Assembly: GCF_014650775.1 (NCBI RefSeq)
Contig: NZ_BMVP01000001.1
Location: 620,001-684,000 of the forward strand
Reading direction: 5' to 3'
Length of the DNA stretch: 64,000 nucleotides
Source: Streptomyces cirratus
Lineage (GTDB): Bacteria; Actinomycetota; Actinomycetes; Streptomycetales; Streptomycetaceae
Positions 39,508-48,603 of this stretch are shown here, in pieces. The notes below the pieces were generated by a model. That model made no database searches. It saw only the letters and a list, made by a program, of their open reading frames with translations, and was not told where the DNA came from. Both the position numbers and the translations under genes were made by a program. Within the stretch, counting starts at the first letter, position 1; every line of letters starts with the position of its first letter.

Positions 39508-40932
39508 ATGCGAACCCTGAGCCCCAGGCGACGCAGCCTCGTGCTGGCGATCTGCTGCATGAGCCTGCTGCTCGTGAGCCTGGACACCACCGTTCTGAAC
39601 GTCGCCCTGCCCTCCATGCGGCAGGAGTTGCACGCCTCGGTGGCGGGCATGCAGTGGACGATCGACGCCTACACGCTGGTCCTGGCCTCGCTGCTGATGC
39701 TGGCGGGGTCCACGGGCGACCGGATCGGGCGCCGGAAGGTGTTCAGCACCGGCCTGATCGTCTTCACCGCCGGCTCCGTGCTGTGTTCGCTCGCGCCGAG
39801 CCTGGAGTGGCTGATCGCGTTCCGGATGGTCCAGGCCGTGGGCGGCTCGATGCTCAACCCGGTGGCCATGTCGATCATCACCAACACGTTCACGGAGCCC
39901 AAGGAGCGCGCCCGCGCCATCGGCGTCTGGGGCGGGGTCGTCGGCATCTCGATGGCCGCCGGACCGCTGATCGGCGGCCTGCTGGTGGACTCCGTCGGCT
40001 GGCGCTCCATCTTCTGGATCAACCTCCCCGTCGGGCTGGCCGCCCTGGTCCTGACCCTGCGCCACATCCCCGAGTCGCGGGCCGGGCACCCGCGCCGTCC
40101 GGACCCGGTGGGGCAGTTGCTGGTCGTGGCGCTGCTGGGGTCGGTGACGTACGGGATCATCGAGGCCCCGTCGGCCGGCTGGGGTTCGCCGACCGTGCTC
40201 GGCTGCGCGGCGCTCGCGGTGGCGGCCCTGGTGGGGCTGCTGGCGTACGAGCCGCGGCGGCCGGAGCCGCTGATCGACCCGCGGTTCTTCCGCAGCGCGC
40301 CGTTCAGCGGGGCGACGGTGATCGCGGTGAGCGCCTTCGCCGCGCTGTCGGGGTTCCTGTTCCTGAACACCCTCTACCTCCAGGAGGTGCGGGGGCTGGA
40401 CGCGCTGGACGCCGGGCTGTACATGCTGCCGATGGCGGCGCCGGCCTTCCTGTGCGCGCCGCTGTCGGGGCGGCTGGTCGGGGCGGTGGGGCCGCGGCTG
40501 CCGCTCGTGATCGCGGGGGTGGCGATGGGGGCGAGCGGGCTGCTGTTCGCGGCGTTCGCGGCGGAGGGGTCGGACCCGCTGATGTTCGCCGGGTACGTGC
40601 TGTTCGGGCTCGGCTTCGGCATGGTCAACGCGCCGATCACCAACACGGCGGTGTCCGGGATGCCGCGCGCCCAGGCGGGGGTGGCGGCGGCGGTGGCGTC
40701 GACCAGCCGGCAGACCGGGGGGACGCTGGGCGTGGCGGTGATCGGCGCGGTGCTCGCGGCCGGCCTGTCCCAGGGCGGCGGCTTCATCGCCGCGGCGCGG
40801 CCGGCCTGGTGGATCATCACGGTGTGCGGGGTCCTGGTGCTGGCGACGGGCCTCGCCACGACGGGCCACTGGGCCCGGCAGACGGCCACCCGCACGGCCG
40901 GTGCCCTGAGCGAGGTCCTGTCGCCGAAGTAA
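39508..40932 (+). CDS. MFS drug exporter, DHA2 (EmrB/QacA) family
   Basis: This encodes 474 aa with 14 predicted membrane helices. Family motifs are LDTTVLNVALPSM in helix 1, GDRIGRRKVF in the 2-3 loop, RMVQAVGGSMLNPVAMSII (motif C region) and GGLLVDSVGWRSIFWINLPVG. It should export toxic compounds using the proton gradient. TACTAT at 39494-39499 is eight bases before the ATG and no Shine-Dalgarno is visible, so a leaderless mRNA is likely. The start is 64 bases from divergent dusB. Confidence 0.9.
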   Translation: MRTLSPRRRSLVLAICCMSLLLVSLDTTVLNVALPSMRQELHASVAGMQWTIDAYTLVLASLLMLAGSTGDRIGRRKVFSTGLIVFTAGSVLCSLAPSLEWLIAFRMVQAVGGSMLNPVAMSIITNTFTEPKERARAIGVWGGVVGISMAAGPLIGGLLVDSVGWRSIFWINLPVGLAALVLTLRHIPESRAGHPRRPDPVGQLLVVALLGSVTYGIIEAPSAGWGSPTVLGCAALAVAALVGLLAYEPRRPEPLIDPRFFRSAPFSGATVIAVSAFAALSGFLFLNTLYLQEVRGLDALDAGLYMLPMAAPAFLCAPLSGRLVGAVGPRLPLVIAGVAMGASGLLFAAFAAEGSDPLMFAGYVLFGLGFGMVNAPITNTAVSGMPRAQAGVAAAVASTSRQTGGTLGVAVIGAVLAAGLSQGGGFIAAARPAWWIITVCGVLVLATGLATTGHWARQTATRTAGALSEVLSPK

Positions 40933-41098
40933 CGCGCAACGGCGCCCTCCACCCCGAGCCGAGGCCGGCGCCCCACGACCCGCGCCATCTGCACACCCCT
41001 CGTGTCCGGGCCGCCCGAGCCCCGTTGCCCCGGCGCCGCCCCGGCGGCCACGCCGACGACCGTGACTGGTGCCTGCCGGGGCGGCGCACACTGACGAG

Positions 41099-41120
41099 TG
41101 ACAGATATTGAAATCTGTCA
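41099..41120 (+). promoter_or_regulatory. Palindromic operator over the aldo/keto reductase promoter
   Basis: Perfect 8-bp arms TGACAGAT (41099-41106) and ATCTGTCA (41113-41120) with a 6-base centre. The palindrome covers the -35 hexamer TTGAAA (41108-41113). The TetR-type gene downstream of the reductase is the obvious candidate regulator. Confidence 0.7.
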
Positions 41121-41136
41121 CCCGTCATGTCATTCT
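41108..41136 (+). promoter_or_regulatory. Putative leaderless promoter of the aldo/keto reductase
   Basis: TTGAAA (41108-41113), a 17-base spacer and CATTCT (41131-41136). Transcription would begin at or next to the ATG at 41143. No ribosome binding site precedes that ATG. Confidence 0.55.
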
Positions 41137-41142
41137 CGTTGC

Positions 41143-42198
41143 ATGACGACGAACGAGAGCACCTCTACGACCACCACCACGACCCTCGGAACCACCGGCC
41201 CCGCCGTCTTTCCGGTTGGGCTCGGCTGCATGGGCATGTCCGCCCTGTACGGAGAGAGCGACCGGGCCGAGTCGGTCGCGACCATCCACGCCTACCTGGA
41301 CGCCGTCCCCGACGGCATGGACGCCCTGCTCGACACCGGCGACTTCTACGGCATGGGCCACAACGAGCTGCTGATCAACGAGGCCCTGCGCAGTGCGCCC
41401 GTCGCGCTGCGGGAGCGGGCGCTGACCAGCGTGAAGTTCGGCGCCCTGCGGACCGTCGAGGGCGATTTCACCGGGGTCGACGGCCGGCCTGAGGCCGTGA
41501 AGAACTTCCTCGCCTACTCGCTCCAGCGGCTCGGCCGGGACCACATCGACATCTACCGCATCGCCCGCCTGGACCCGGACGTACCGATTGAGGAGACGGT
41601 CGGCGCCATCGCCGAGGCGGTCCAGGCCGGGCACGTGCGGCACATCGGGCTCTCCGAGGTCGGCGCGGACACCCTGCGCCGGGCCGCCGCCGTGGGCCCG
41701 ATCGCGGACCTCCAGATCGAGTACTCGCTGATGTCGCGAGGGATAGAGGCGGAGATCCTGCCGACCGCGCGCGAGCTGGGCATAGGCATCACCGCGTACG
41801 GGGTGCTGGCCCGGGGCCTGATCAGCGGCCACTTCGGCCGCGACCGGCTGCTTTCCCCCGGCGACTTCCGCGGGATGAGCCCGCGCTTCCAGGGCGAGAA
41901 CCTCCACCGGAACCTCGACCTGGTGGACGCCCTGCGCAAGGTGGCGCAGGAGAAGGGCGTGAGCGTCGCCCAGACCGCCATCGCCTGGGTGCTCGCCCAG
42001 GGCCGGCGACACCAGGTGGACATCGTGCCGCTCGTGGGCGCCCGACGCCGGGACCGGCTGGAGGAGGCACTGGGCGCCCTGGAGGTGGAGTTGAGCCCCG
42101 CCGACGTGGCCGCCATCGAGGCGGCGATACCCGCGGGGGCGGCGGCCGGCGAGCGTTACCCGGCGGCGCAGATGGCCCACCTGGACAGCGAACGCTGA
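41143..42198 (+). CDS. Aldo/keto reductase with substituted catalytic His
   Basis: This encodes 351 aa with the AKR barrel. The start GLGCMGMSALYG, the Asp/Tyr pair in LLDTGDFYGMGHNE and Lys in LTSVKFG are canonical. The tetrad His, normally in an YYQHRVDP context, is replaced: the sequence reads DIYRIARLDPDVPIEETV. The NADPH-binding end has VPLVGARRRDRLEEALGALE. Activity may therefore be altered toward ketones or lost. It starts with a likely leaderless ATG under a palindromic operator and is followed by a TetR gene 21 bases later. Confidence 0.88.
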   Translation: MTTNESTSTTTTTTLGTTGPAVFPVGLGCMGMSALYGESDRAESVATIHAYLDAVPDGMDALLDTGDFYGMGHNELLINEALRSAPVALRERALTSVKFGALRTVEGDFTGVDGRPEAVKNFLAYSLQRLGRDHIDIYRIARLDPDVPIEETVGAIAEAVQAGHVRHIGLSEVGADTLRRAAAVGPIADLQIEYSLMSRGIEAEILPTARELGIGITAYGVLARGLISGHFGRDRLLSPGDFRGMSPRFQGENLHRNLDLVDALRKVAQEKGVSVAQTAIAWVLAQGRRHQVDIVPLVGARRRDRLEEALGALEVELSPADVAAIEAAIPAGAAAGERYPAAQMAHLDSER

Positions 42199-42219
42199 CC
42201 TGGCGGTACGGTCGTACTC

Positions 42220-42813
42220 ATGCCCTCCGCTGCTGCCGAACCCCTGACTCCCGAGCGCATCCTCGAAACCACCGAGGAAGTGCTGCGCCGCTTCGGCCCG
42301 ACCAAGGCGACCGTGGTGGACGTGGCGCGCGCCCTCGGCGTCAGTCACGGCAGCGTGTACCGGCACTTCCCCTCGAAGGCGGCGCTGCGCGAAGCCGTCA
42401 CCGACCGCTGGCTCGCCAAGAGCGTCGTACGACTGGAGGAGATCGCCTCGGCGCCGGCCGAGCCGGCCCCCTCCAAGCTGGAGGCATGGCTGGAGGCGCT
42501 GTTCGAAGCCAAGCGGCACAAGGCGGGTGACGACCCGGAGCTGTTCGCGACGTACACGGTGCTGCTGGCCGAGAGCAGCGGCGTGGTGGATCACCACCTG
42601 AGCGAGCTGATCGGACAGTTGACCCGGATCATCGCCCAGGGTGTCGCGGACGGGACGCTGGCCGCGCAGGACGTGCCGGCCGCCGCCCGCGCGGTGTTCG
42701 ACGCCACCGGACGCTTCCATGATCCCCAGTACGCGGCCGACTGGCTCTCGCCCACGATCACTGCGGAGTTCGAGGCGGTCACCTCGCTGATCGTCCGCGG
42801 CCTGCGCGCCTGA
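42220..42813 (+). CDS. TetR-family transcriptional regulator
   Basis: This encodes 197 aa. The N-terminal helix-turn-helix is ATVVDVARALGVSHGSVYRH followed by FPSKAALREAVTDRW. The remaining helical part is the ligand domain (SKLEAWLEALFEAKRHKAGD). It lies just after the aldo/keto reductase gene on the same strand, so it probably represses its own operon through the palindrome at 41099-41120 (inference). Confidence 0.92.
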   Translation: MPSAAAEPLTPERILETTEEVLRRFGPTKATVVDVARALGVSHGSVYRHFPSKAALREAVTDRWLAKSVVRLEEIASAPAEPAPSKLEAWLEALFEAKRHKAGDDPELFATYTVLLAESSGVVDHHLSELIGQLTRIIAQGVADGTLAAQDVPAAARAVFDATGRFHDPQYAADWLSPTITAEFEAVTSLIVRGLRA

Positions 42814-42939
42814 CCCCCTTCCCGGACTGGGCCATTCCGGCCGGACTTGGTGATCATTTGAGCCGGGGGCCCTGTCGCGGGCCCGCACGCCTGGCCTAGG
42901 TTCCCCCCGAACACCATCAAGCACTTCTCAGGGGGAAGC

Positions 42940-43653
42940 ATGTCCACTACGCAGTCACAGGCCAGCCGTCCGAAGCCACCCGCGCGGTCGACCGGCGCGG
43001 CCGCGGTCGGCTGGATCGTGACCATCGGTCTCAACGTGGTCGCACCGGTCATCACCTACAACCAGCTGCACGCCCACGGCTGGAGCGAGTTCAGCGCGCT
43101 GCTGATCAGCAGCGCCTGGCCGGTGCTCGACAGCGCGGTCAGTCTGGCCTGGCGCCGCAAGCTGGACGAGTTCGCCATCGTCACCTTGGTGTTCCTGGTC
43201 ATCACGGCCGTCGTCTCGCTGGTCGGCGCGCACTCGGCCCGCGCACTGCTGATCAAGGACTCGTGCGTCACCGGGCTGTTCGGGCTGCTGTGCCTGGCCA
43301 CCCTGCTCGCCCCGAGGCCCCTGATGTTCTACTTCGGCCGCAAGTTCGCCACCGACGGCACTCCCGAGAGCACCGCCTGGTGGAACGGCCTGTGGCAGTA
43401 CGAGGGCTTCCGCCGGACGCTGACCGTCATGACCACGGTCTGGGGCGTGGCGTACCTGGTCGAGGCCGGGGTGCGGGTCGCCCTGACGTACATCCTGGAC
43501 ACCGACACGATGGTGACCGTCAGCCCGGTCATGATCTACACGGTGCTCGGCCTGCTGGCCGTCTGGACCGCGCGCTACGGCAAGCGCTCCCAGGCCGAGG
43601 GCGAACGCCGCGCCGCGGAGGCGGCCGCCGCCGCGCAGGCAGCAGCGGCCTGA
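42940..43653 (+). CDS. VC0807-like integral membrane protein
   Basis: This encodes 237 aa with about six membrane helices (for example VGWIVTIGLNVVAPVITYNQ and IVTLVFLVITAVVSLVGA). Motifs include SAWPVLDSAVSLAWRRKLDEF, FYFGRKFATDG and a WWNGLWQYEGFRRTLTVMT loop, resembling VC0807/YciC-type proteins of unknown function. The tail is Ala/Glu-rich. AGGGGGAAGC lies just before the ATG. Confidence 0.8.
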   Translation: MSTTQSQASRPKPPARSTGAAAVGWIVTIGLNVVAPVITYNQLHAHGWSEFSALLISSAWPVLDSAVSLAWRRKLDEFAIVTLVFLVITAVVSLVGAHSARALLIKDSCVTGLFGLLCLATLLAPRPLMFYFGRKFATDGTPESTAWWNGLWQYEGFRRTLTVMTTVWGVAYLVEAGVRVALTYILDTDTMVTVSPVMIYTVLGLLAVWTARYGKRSQAEGERRAAEAAAAAQAAAA

Positions 43654-43673
43654 CGGGCAGCAGTACGGAAAAC

Positions 43674-43712
43674 GGCGGTGGCCCGGTGCGCAGTGCGCAC
43701 CGGGCCACCGCC
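43674..43712. terminator. Bidirectional terminator between VC0807-like gene and glyS
   Basis: An almost continuous 17-19-bp perfect stem (43674-43692 with 43694-43712) in the convergent gap. It is a very stable GC hairpin without a T tract, a common form in Streptomyces. Confidence 0.75.
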
Positions 43713-43753
43713 CATTCCGCCGGGAAGCGGAACCGACAGGCCTGGGTCGGGGC

Positions 43754-45136
43754 CTAGCAGCCGAGCAGACGGCTGCCGAGGTAGCTCTGGATCTGGTCCA
43801 GGGAGACGCGCTCCTGCTTCATGGTGTCGCGCTCGCGCACGGTCACCGCGTTGTCGTCCAGGGTGTCGAAGTCGACGGTCACGCAGAACGGCGTGCCGAT
43901 CTCGTCCTGGCGGCGGTAGCGGCGGCCGATGGCGCCCGCGTCGTCGAACTCGATGTTCCAGTTCTTGCGCAGGTCGGCGGCGAGGCCCTTGGCCTTCGGC
44001 GACAGCTGCGGGTTGCGGGACAGCGGCAGGACGGCGACCTTGATCGGCGCCAGGCGCGGGTCGAGGCGCATGACGGTGCGCTTCTCCATGACGCCCTTGG
44101 CGTTGGGGGCCTCGTCCTCGTTGTACGCGTCGAGCATGAAGGCGAGCATGGCGCGGTTGACACCGGCCGCCGGCTCGATGACGTACGGGGTGTAGCGCTC
44201 GCCGGCCTCCTGGTCGAAGTACGACAGGTCCTGGCCGGAGGCGGCGGAGTGGGCCTTGAGGTCGAAGTCCGTGCGGTTGGCCACGCCCTCCAGCTCGGAG
44301 AACTCATTGCCACCGAAGTTGAAGCGGTACTCGATGTCGGCGGTGCGCTTCGAGTAGTGGGACAGCTTCTCCTTCGGGTGCTCGTACCAGCGGATGTTCT
44401 CCTCGCGGATGCCGAGGTCGCGGTACCAGTTCCACCGCTCGGCCATCCAGTACTCCTGCCACTGCTCGTCCTCGCCCGGCTTGACGAAGAACTCCATCTC
44501 CATCTGCTCGAACTCGCGGGTGCGGAAGATGAAGTTGCCGGGGGTGATCTCGTTGCGGAAGGACTTGCCCATCTGCGCGATGCCGAACGGGGGCTTCTTG
44601 CGCGAGGTGGTCTGCACCTGGGCGAAGTTGGTGAAGATGCCCTGGGCGGTCTCGGGCCGCAGGTACGCCTTGGAGCCGGTGTCCTGGGTCGGGCCGAGGT
44701 GCGTCTCCAGCATGCCGGAGAACTGCTTCGGCTCGGTGAACTGGCCCTTCACGCCACAGTTGGGGCAGTTGATGTCGGCAAGACCGTTGGCCGGAGGGCG
44801 GCCGTGCTTGGCCTCGTACGCCTCTTCCAGGTGGTCTGCGCGGTGCCGCTTGTGGCAGGAGGTGCACTCGGTGAGCGGGTCGGAGAAGGTGGCGACGTGG
44901 CCGGAGGCCTGCCACACCTCGGGGGCCAGGATCACGGAGGAGTCGAGGCCGACGATGTCCTCACGGCCGGTGACCATGGCCTTCCACCACTGGCGCTTGA
45001 TGTTTTCCTTGAGCTCGACGCCGAGCGGACCGTAGTCCCAGGCAGCCCTGGAGCCGCCGTAGATCTCACTGCACGGGAAAACGAAGCCACGGCGCTTGCT
45101 CAGGCTGACGATGGTTTCGATCTTGTCGGCGGCCAC
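43754..45136 (-). CDS. glyS: Glycyl-tRNA synthetase
   Basis: This encodes 460 aa, the single-chain alpha2 class II type. Motifs are [37 protein letters not shown] (motif 2 area), [25 protein letters not shown] and a C-terminal anticodon-binding domain ([20 protein letters not shown]). Two zinc-binding CxxC elements (CTSCHKRH and NCPNC) form the insert domain. It charges tRNA-Gly. It is divergent from the zinc uptake operon. Confidence 0.96.
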   Translation of the reverse strand: MAADKIETIVSLSKRRGFVFPCSEIYGGSRAAWDYGPLGVELKENIKRQWWKAMVTGREDIVGLDSSVILAPEVWQASGHVATFSDPLTECTSCHKRHRADHLEEAYEAKHGRPPANGLADINCPNCGVKGQFTEPKQFSGMLETHLGPTQDTGSKAYLRPETAQGIFTNFAQVQTTSRKKPPFGIAQMGKSFRNEITPGNFIFRTREFEQMEMEFFVKPGEDEQWQEYWMAERWNWYRDLGIREENIRWYEHPKEKLSHYSKRTADIEYRFNFGGNEFSELEGVANRTDFDLKAHSAASGQDLSYFDQEAGERYTPYVIEPAAGVNRAMLAFMLDAYNEDEAPNAKGVMEKRTVMRLDPRLAPIKVAVLPLSRNPQLSPKAKGLAADLRKNWNIEFDDAGAIGRRYRRQDEIGTPFCVTVDFDTLDDNAVTVRERDTMKQERVSLDQIQSYLGSRLLGC

Positions 45137-45253
45137 GGTGCTCTCTTCATTACGAGGACGAACGGCGAAGCCTTTAGGTTACCGGCGCCCGCACCCCCGC
45201 TATCAAATCGGGACCCCTTCGACGGCCTTCCAAGGGCCGCCCCACCAGGCTTT

Positions 45254-45283
45254 TTGACAACCGTTTCCATCTTTGATGAAAAT
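45254..45283 (+). promoter_or_regulatory. Putative promoter of znuA (leaderless)
   Basis: TTGACA (45254-45259), an 18-base spacer and GAAAAT (45278-45283). The start point would fall at the ATG at 45291. There is no Shine-Dalgarno. Confidence 0.6.
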
Positions 45284-45291
45284 GGATGTCA
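45277..45291 (+). promoter_or_regulatory. Zur-box-like operator at znuA
   Basis: TGAAAATGGATGTCA matches 12 of 15 positions of the Streptomyces-type Zur box TGAAAATGATTTTCA. It overlaps the -10 region and the start codon, which suits zinc-dependent repression by the Zur encoded at the end of this cluster. Confidence 0.7.
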
Positions 45292-46244
45292 TGAACGTAC
45301 GACGCCTTATACCGACCGCCGCACTCGCCGGAGCCGTGGCCCTCGCCGCGACGGCCCTCACCGCCTGTTCCGGCGCCAGTGCCGCGGGGGGCGGCAAGGA
45401 CGGCAGGCTCGACGTGATGGCGTCGTTCTACCCGCTGCAGTACCTCGCCGAACAGATCGGCAAGGACCACGTGCAGGTCACCACCCTGACCAAGCCGGGC
45501 GTCGAACCGCACGACCTGGAGATCACCCCCAAGCAGACCGCCCGGCTCGGCGAGTCCGACGTCGTGCTCTACCTCAAGACCCTCCAGCCCGCCGTCGACA
45601 AGGCGGTGGCCCAGGCCGGCGTGAAGAACACCGTCGACGCCGCCACCCTCACCAAGCTGGAGAAGCACGCCGCGTCCGGCCATGACGGCCACCCGGCCGG
45701 GGGCGACGAGCACGGCGAGGCCGGCGCGGACCCCCACGTCTGGCTCGACCCCCGCAAGTACGCGGAGATCGCCCAGGGCGTCGGCGCCGCCCTGGAGAAG
45801 GCCGACCCCGCCCACGCGGCCGACTACAAGAAGAACACCGACGACCTGCTGGCCGAGCTGACCGCCCTGGACACCGAGTACAAGAACGGCCTGGGCAGCA
45901 CGGCCTCCAAGACCTTCATCACCACCCACGCCGCCTTCGGCTACCTCGCCGAGCGCTACGGCCTGGACCAGGAGGGCATCTCCGGCGTCGACCCCGAGTC
46001 CGAGCCCAGCCCGGCCCGGATGAAGGACCTGCAGGCCATCGCGAAGGAGGACAATGTGTCCACCGTGTTCTTCGAGACGCTGGCCAGCGACAAGACGGCC
46101 AAGACCCTCGCCGCCGACACGGGCCTCAAGACCGATGTCCTCGACCCCCTTGAGGGGATCACCGACAAGTCCCAGGGCGCCGACTACTTCGAGGTCATGC
46201 GGTCCAACCTCAAGAACCTCCAGAAGGCGCTCGGCACCAAGTGA
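45291..46244 (+). CDS. znuA: Zinc ABC transporter, substrate-binding lipoprotein
   Basis: This encodes 317 aa. The N-terminus has a lipoprotein signal with lipobox LTAC. The cluster-9 metal-binding fold has VMASFYPLQYLAEQIG, GVEPHDLEITPKQTARL (His ligand), the His/Asp-rich loop between 126 and 148 typical of ZnuA, DPHVWLDPR and FITTHAAFGYLAERYG. Upstream in-frame ATG/TTG codons at 45273-45282 lie inside the promoter/Zur box, so I chose 45291. It captures Zn2+ at the outer membrane face for ZnuBC. Confidence 0.92.
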   Translation: MNVRRLIPTAALAGAVALAATALTACSGASAAGGGKDGRLDVMASFYPLQYLAEQIGKDHVQVTTLTKPGVEPHDLEITPKQTARLGESDVVLYLKTLQPAVDKAVAQAGVKNTVDAATLTKLEKHAASGHDGHPAGGDEHGEAGADPHVWLDPRKYAEIAQGVGAALEKADPAHAADYKKNTDDLLAELTALDTEYKNGLGSTASKTFITTHAAFGYLAERYGLDQEGISGVDPESEPSPARMKDLQAIAKEDNVSTVFFETLASDKTAKTLAADTGLKTDVLDPLEGITDKSQGADYFEVMRSNLKNLQKALGTK

Positions 46245-46273
46245 CAGCAGTAGCAGCAACGGAGGCGCGAGCC

Positions 46274-47068
46274 ATGGAGTCCGGTACAGCCGCATCGGCG
46301 GCCGAGCAGCCCGTCATATCCCTGCGCGGGGCCACCGCCTCGCTCGGCTCGCGCCCCGTGCTGCGCGGGGTCGACCTCACCGTGCGCCGCGGCGAGGTCG
46401 TCGCGCTCCTCGGCGCCAACGGCTCGGGCAAGTCCACCGCCGTCCGCGCCGTCGTCGGCCAGGTCCCGCTGAGCGACGGCACGCTCTCCCTCTTCGGCAC
46501 CGACTTCAAGCGCTTCCGCCAGTGGTCGCGGATCGGGTACGTCCCCCAGCGCACCACGGCCGCCAGCGGCGTCCCCGCCACCGTCCGGGAGGTCGTCTCC
46601 GCCGGCCGGCTGGCCCGCTCCCGCTTCGGCGTCCTGCGCAAGGCCGACCGGATCGCCGTGGAGCGCGCGCTGGACCTCGTCGACATGAACACGCACGCGG
46701 ACGCCTCCGTCAACGCCCTCTCCGGCGGGCAGCACCAGCGCGTGCTCATCGCCCGGGCGCTGGCCGTGGAGCCCGAACTGCTGATCATGGACGAGCCCAT
46801 GGCCGGCGTCGACCTGGCCAACCAGGAGGTGCTCGCCAAGGCCGTACGCCGCCAGGTGGCGGCCGGTACGACCGTCCTGCTCGTCCTGCACGAGCTGGGC
46901 CCCCTGGAGCCGCTGATCGACCGGGCCGTCGTCCTGCGCGACGGCTGCGTCGTGCACGACGGGCCGCCCCCGCAGGCCGTCGGCCAGCACGCCCTGCCCG
47001 GCCACGACCACGTACACCCCCACGCGGCGCACGACGCCGAGCCCCTGCGGACGGGACTGCTGAGCTGA
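46274..47068 (+). CDS. znuC: Zinc ABC transporter, ATP-binding protein
   Basis: This encodes 264 aa. Walker A LLGANGSGKST, Q-loop VPQRTTAA, signature LSGGQHQRVLIARAL, Walker B LLIMDEPMAGVD and H-loop VLHELG are all intact. AACGGAGG lies eight bases before the ATG at 46274; a GTG at 46241 overlapping the znuA stop is an alternative. A His-rich tail (HALPGHDHVHPHAAHDAE) is typical of zinc systems. It overlaps znuB by one base. Confidence 0.93.
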   Translation: MESGTAASAAEQPVISLRGATASLGSRPVLRGVDLTVRRGEVVALLGANGSGKSTAVRAVVGQVPLSDGTLSLFGTDFKRFRQWSRIGYVPQRTTAASGVPATVREVVSAGRLARSRFGVLRKADRIAVERALDLVDMNTHADASVNALSGGQHQRVLIARALAVEPELLIMDEPMAGVDLANQEVLAKAVRRQVAAGTTVLLVLHELGPLEPLIDRAVVLRDGCVVHDGPPPQAVGQHALPGHDHVHPHAAHDAEPLRTGLLS

Positions 47069-47934
47069 TGGACCTCCTCCACTACCCCTTCATGGTGCGT
47101 GCCCTGATCGCCGCCGCCCTGGTCGGCATCACCGCCCCCGCGATCGGCACGTACCTCGTCCAGCGCCGCCAGGCCGTCATGGGGGACGGTCTCGGCCATG
47201 TCGCCATGACGGGCGTCGCCCTCGGCTTCCTGCTCAACACCAGCCCGGTGTGGATGGCCACGCTCGTCGCCGTCCTCGGCGCCGTCGTCATGGAGATGAT
47301 CCGCTCCCGCGGCAAGACCAGCGGCGACGTCGCGCTCGCGATGCTCTTCTACGGCGGTCTCGCCGGCGGCGTCATGATCATCAACATGGCTCCCGGCGGT
47401 TCCACCACCAACCTGCTCAGCGCCATGTTCGGCTCGATCACCACCGTCTCGACCCAGGACGTGACCGCCGTCGTGATCCTTGCGGCGTTCGTCATCGCGG
47501 TGACCATCGGGCTGCGCAGGCAGCTCTTCGCCGTCTGCCAGGACGAGGAGTTCGCCCGCGTCACCGGCCTGCCGGTACGCGCCCTGAACCTGCTGATCGC
47601 GGTCACCGCCGCGATCACCGTGACCGTCGCCATGCGCATCGTCGGCCTGCTGCTGGTCAGCGCGATGATGGTGATCCCGGTCGCCGCCGCGCAGCGCCTG
47701 ACGCGCGGTTTTGCCGCCACGCTGGGCCTGGCCATCGCGATCAGCCTGACCGTGTCCCTGACGGGCACGGCGGTGACGTACTACATCGACGTACCCTCGG
47801 GCGCCACGATCGTGCTGTTCGCCATCGGCGTCTTCATGGTCATGACGGCCCTGTCCACCCCGCTGGCCCGGCGCCGCGCGAAGGCGGCCCGGGTGGCCGA
47901 AGAGGTCTGCACGCGCGACGACGTGAAGGTTTAG
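47068..47934 (+). CDS. znuB: Zinc ABC transporter, permease
   Basis: This encodes 288 aa with eight or nine helices of the ABC-3 family. Conserved stretches are VQRRQAVMGDGLGHVAMTGV, GDVALAMLFYGGLAGGVMII and VGLLLVSAMMVIPVAAAQRL. It forms the membrane channel for ZnuA-delivered zinc. The ATG overlaps the last base of the znuC stop, and zur follows after 50 bases. Confidence 0.93.
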   Translation: MDLLHYPFMVRALIAAALVGITAPAIGTYLVQRRQAVMGDGLGHVAMTGVALGFLLNTSPVWMATLVAVLGAVVMEMIRSRGKTSGDVALAMLFYGGLAGGVMIINMAPGGSTTNLLSAMFGSITTVSTQDVTAVVILAAFVIAVTIGLRRQLFAVCQDEEFARVTGLPVRALNLLIAVTAAITVTVAMRIVGLLLVSAMMVIPVAAAQRLTRGFAATLGLAIAISLTVSLTGTAVTYYIDVPSGATIVLFAIGVFMVMTALSTPLARRRAKAARVAEEVCTRDDVKV

Positions 47935-47984
47935 CCGTTCGGCAGCCTGGCACAATGGGGCGAGGCCGATACGAGGAGGAACCG

Positions 47985-48407
47985 GTGGCGACTGCGCCTG
48001 GCGAGACCGCGCCAGTACGAGGACGATCCACCCGGCAGCGCGCCGCCGTGGCCGCCGCGCTGGACGAGGTGGACGAGTTCCGCAGTGCCCAGGAGCTGCA
48101 CGACATGCTCAAGCACCGCGGCGACTCCGTGGGCCTGACCACGGTCTACCGCACCCTCCAGTCCCTGGCCGACGCCGGCGAGGTGGACGTGCTGCGCACC
48201 AGCGACGGCGAATCCGTCTACCGGCGCTGCTCCACGGGGGAACACCACCACCACCTGGTGTGCCGCAAGTGCGGCAAGGCCGTCGAGGTCGAGGGCCCTG
48301 CGGTGGAGAAGTGGGCGGAGGCGATCGCGGCCGAGCACGGCTACGTGAACGTCGCCCACACGGTGGAGATCTTCGGCACCTGCGCGGACTGCGCGGCCGC
48401 CGGCTAG
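47985..48407 (+). CDS. zur: Zinc uptake regulator Zur (Fur family)
   Basis: This encodes 140 aa from a GTG with GAGGAGGA upstream. The winged helix contains STRQRAAVAAALDEVDEFRSAQELHDML and GLTTVYRTLQSLADAGEVD. The regulatory site has GEHHHHLVCRKCG and CADC, giving the structural zinc CxxC pairs and the sensing His cluster. Zn-loaded Zur represses zinc uptake genes. The location in the znu cluster distinguishes it from Fur or PerR. Confidence 0.94.
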   Translation: MATAPGETAPVRGRSTRQRAAVAAALDEVDEFRSAQELHDMLKHRGDSVGLTTVYRTLQSLADAGEVDVLRTSDGESVYRRCSTGEHHHHLVCRKCGKAVEVEGPAVEKWAEAIAAEHGYVNVAHTVEIFGTCADCAAAG

Positions 48408-48545
48408 CGGGGCCCGGACAGGGCCCGGAGCCGCCGCAGGTTCCGGTCGAGGATCGCCGGGAGCGGGTCGATGCCGGCAGGTCCTGGGCGCCCCGCCGGG
48501 GCAGGCCGGTGAACGCGACGTCCCCCCTGGCGGCGAACCCCACGG

Positions 48546-48593
48546 CCGTCCGTGATCCGGGCGGGGCCGGGGCCCCGCCCGGATCACGGACGG
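48546..48593. terminator. Perfect 23-bp hairpin between zur and uppS
   Basis: Arms 48546-48568 and 48571-48593 are exact inverse complements, separated by two bases (effective loop about four). It lies in the convergent gap and can terminate both transcripts. No T tract follows. Confidence 0.8.
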
Positions 48594-48603
48594 GGCCGGC
48601 GGG

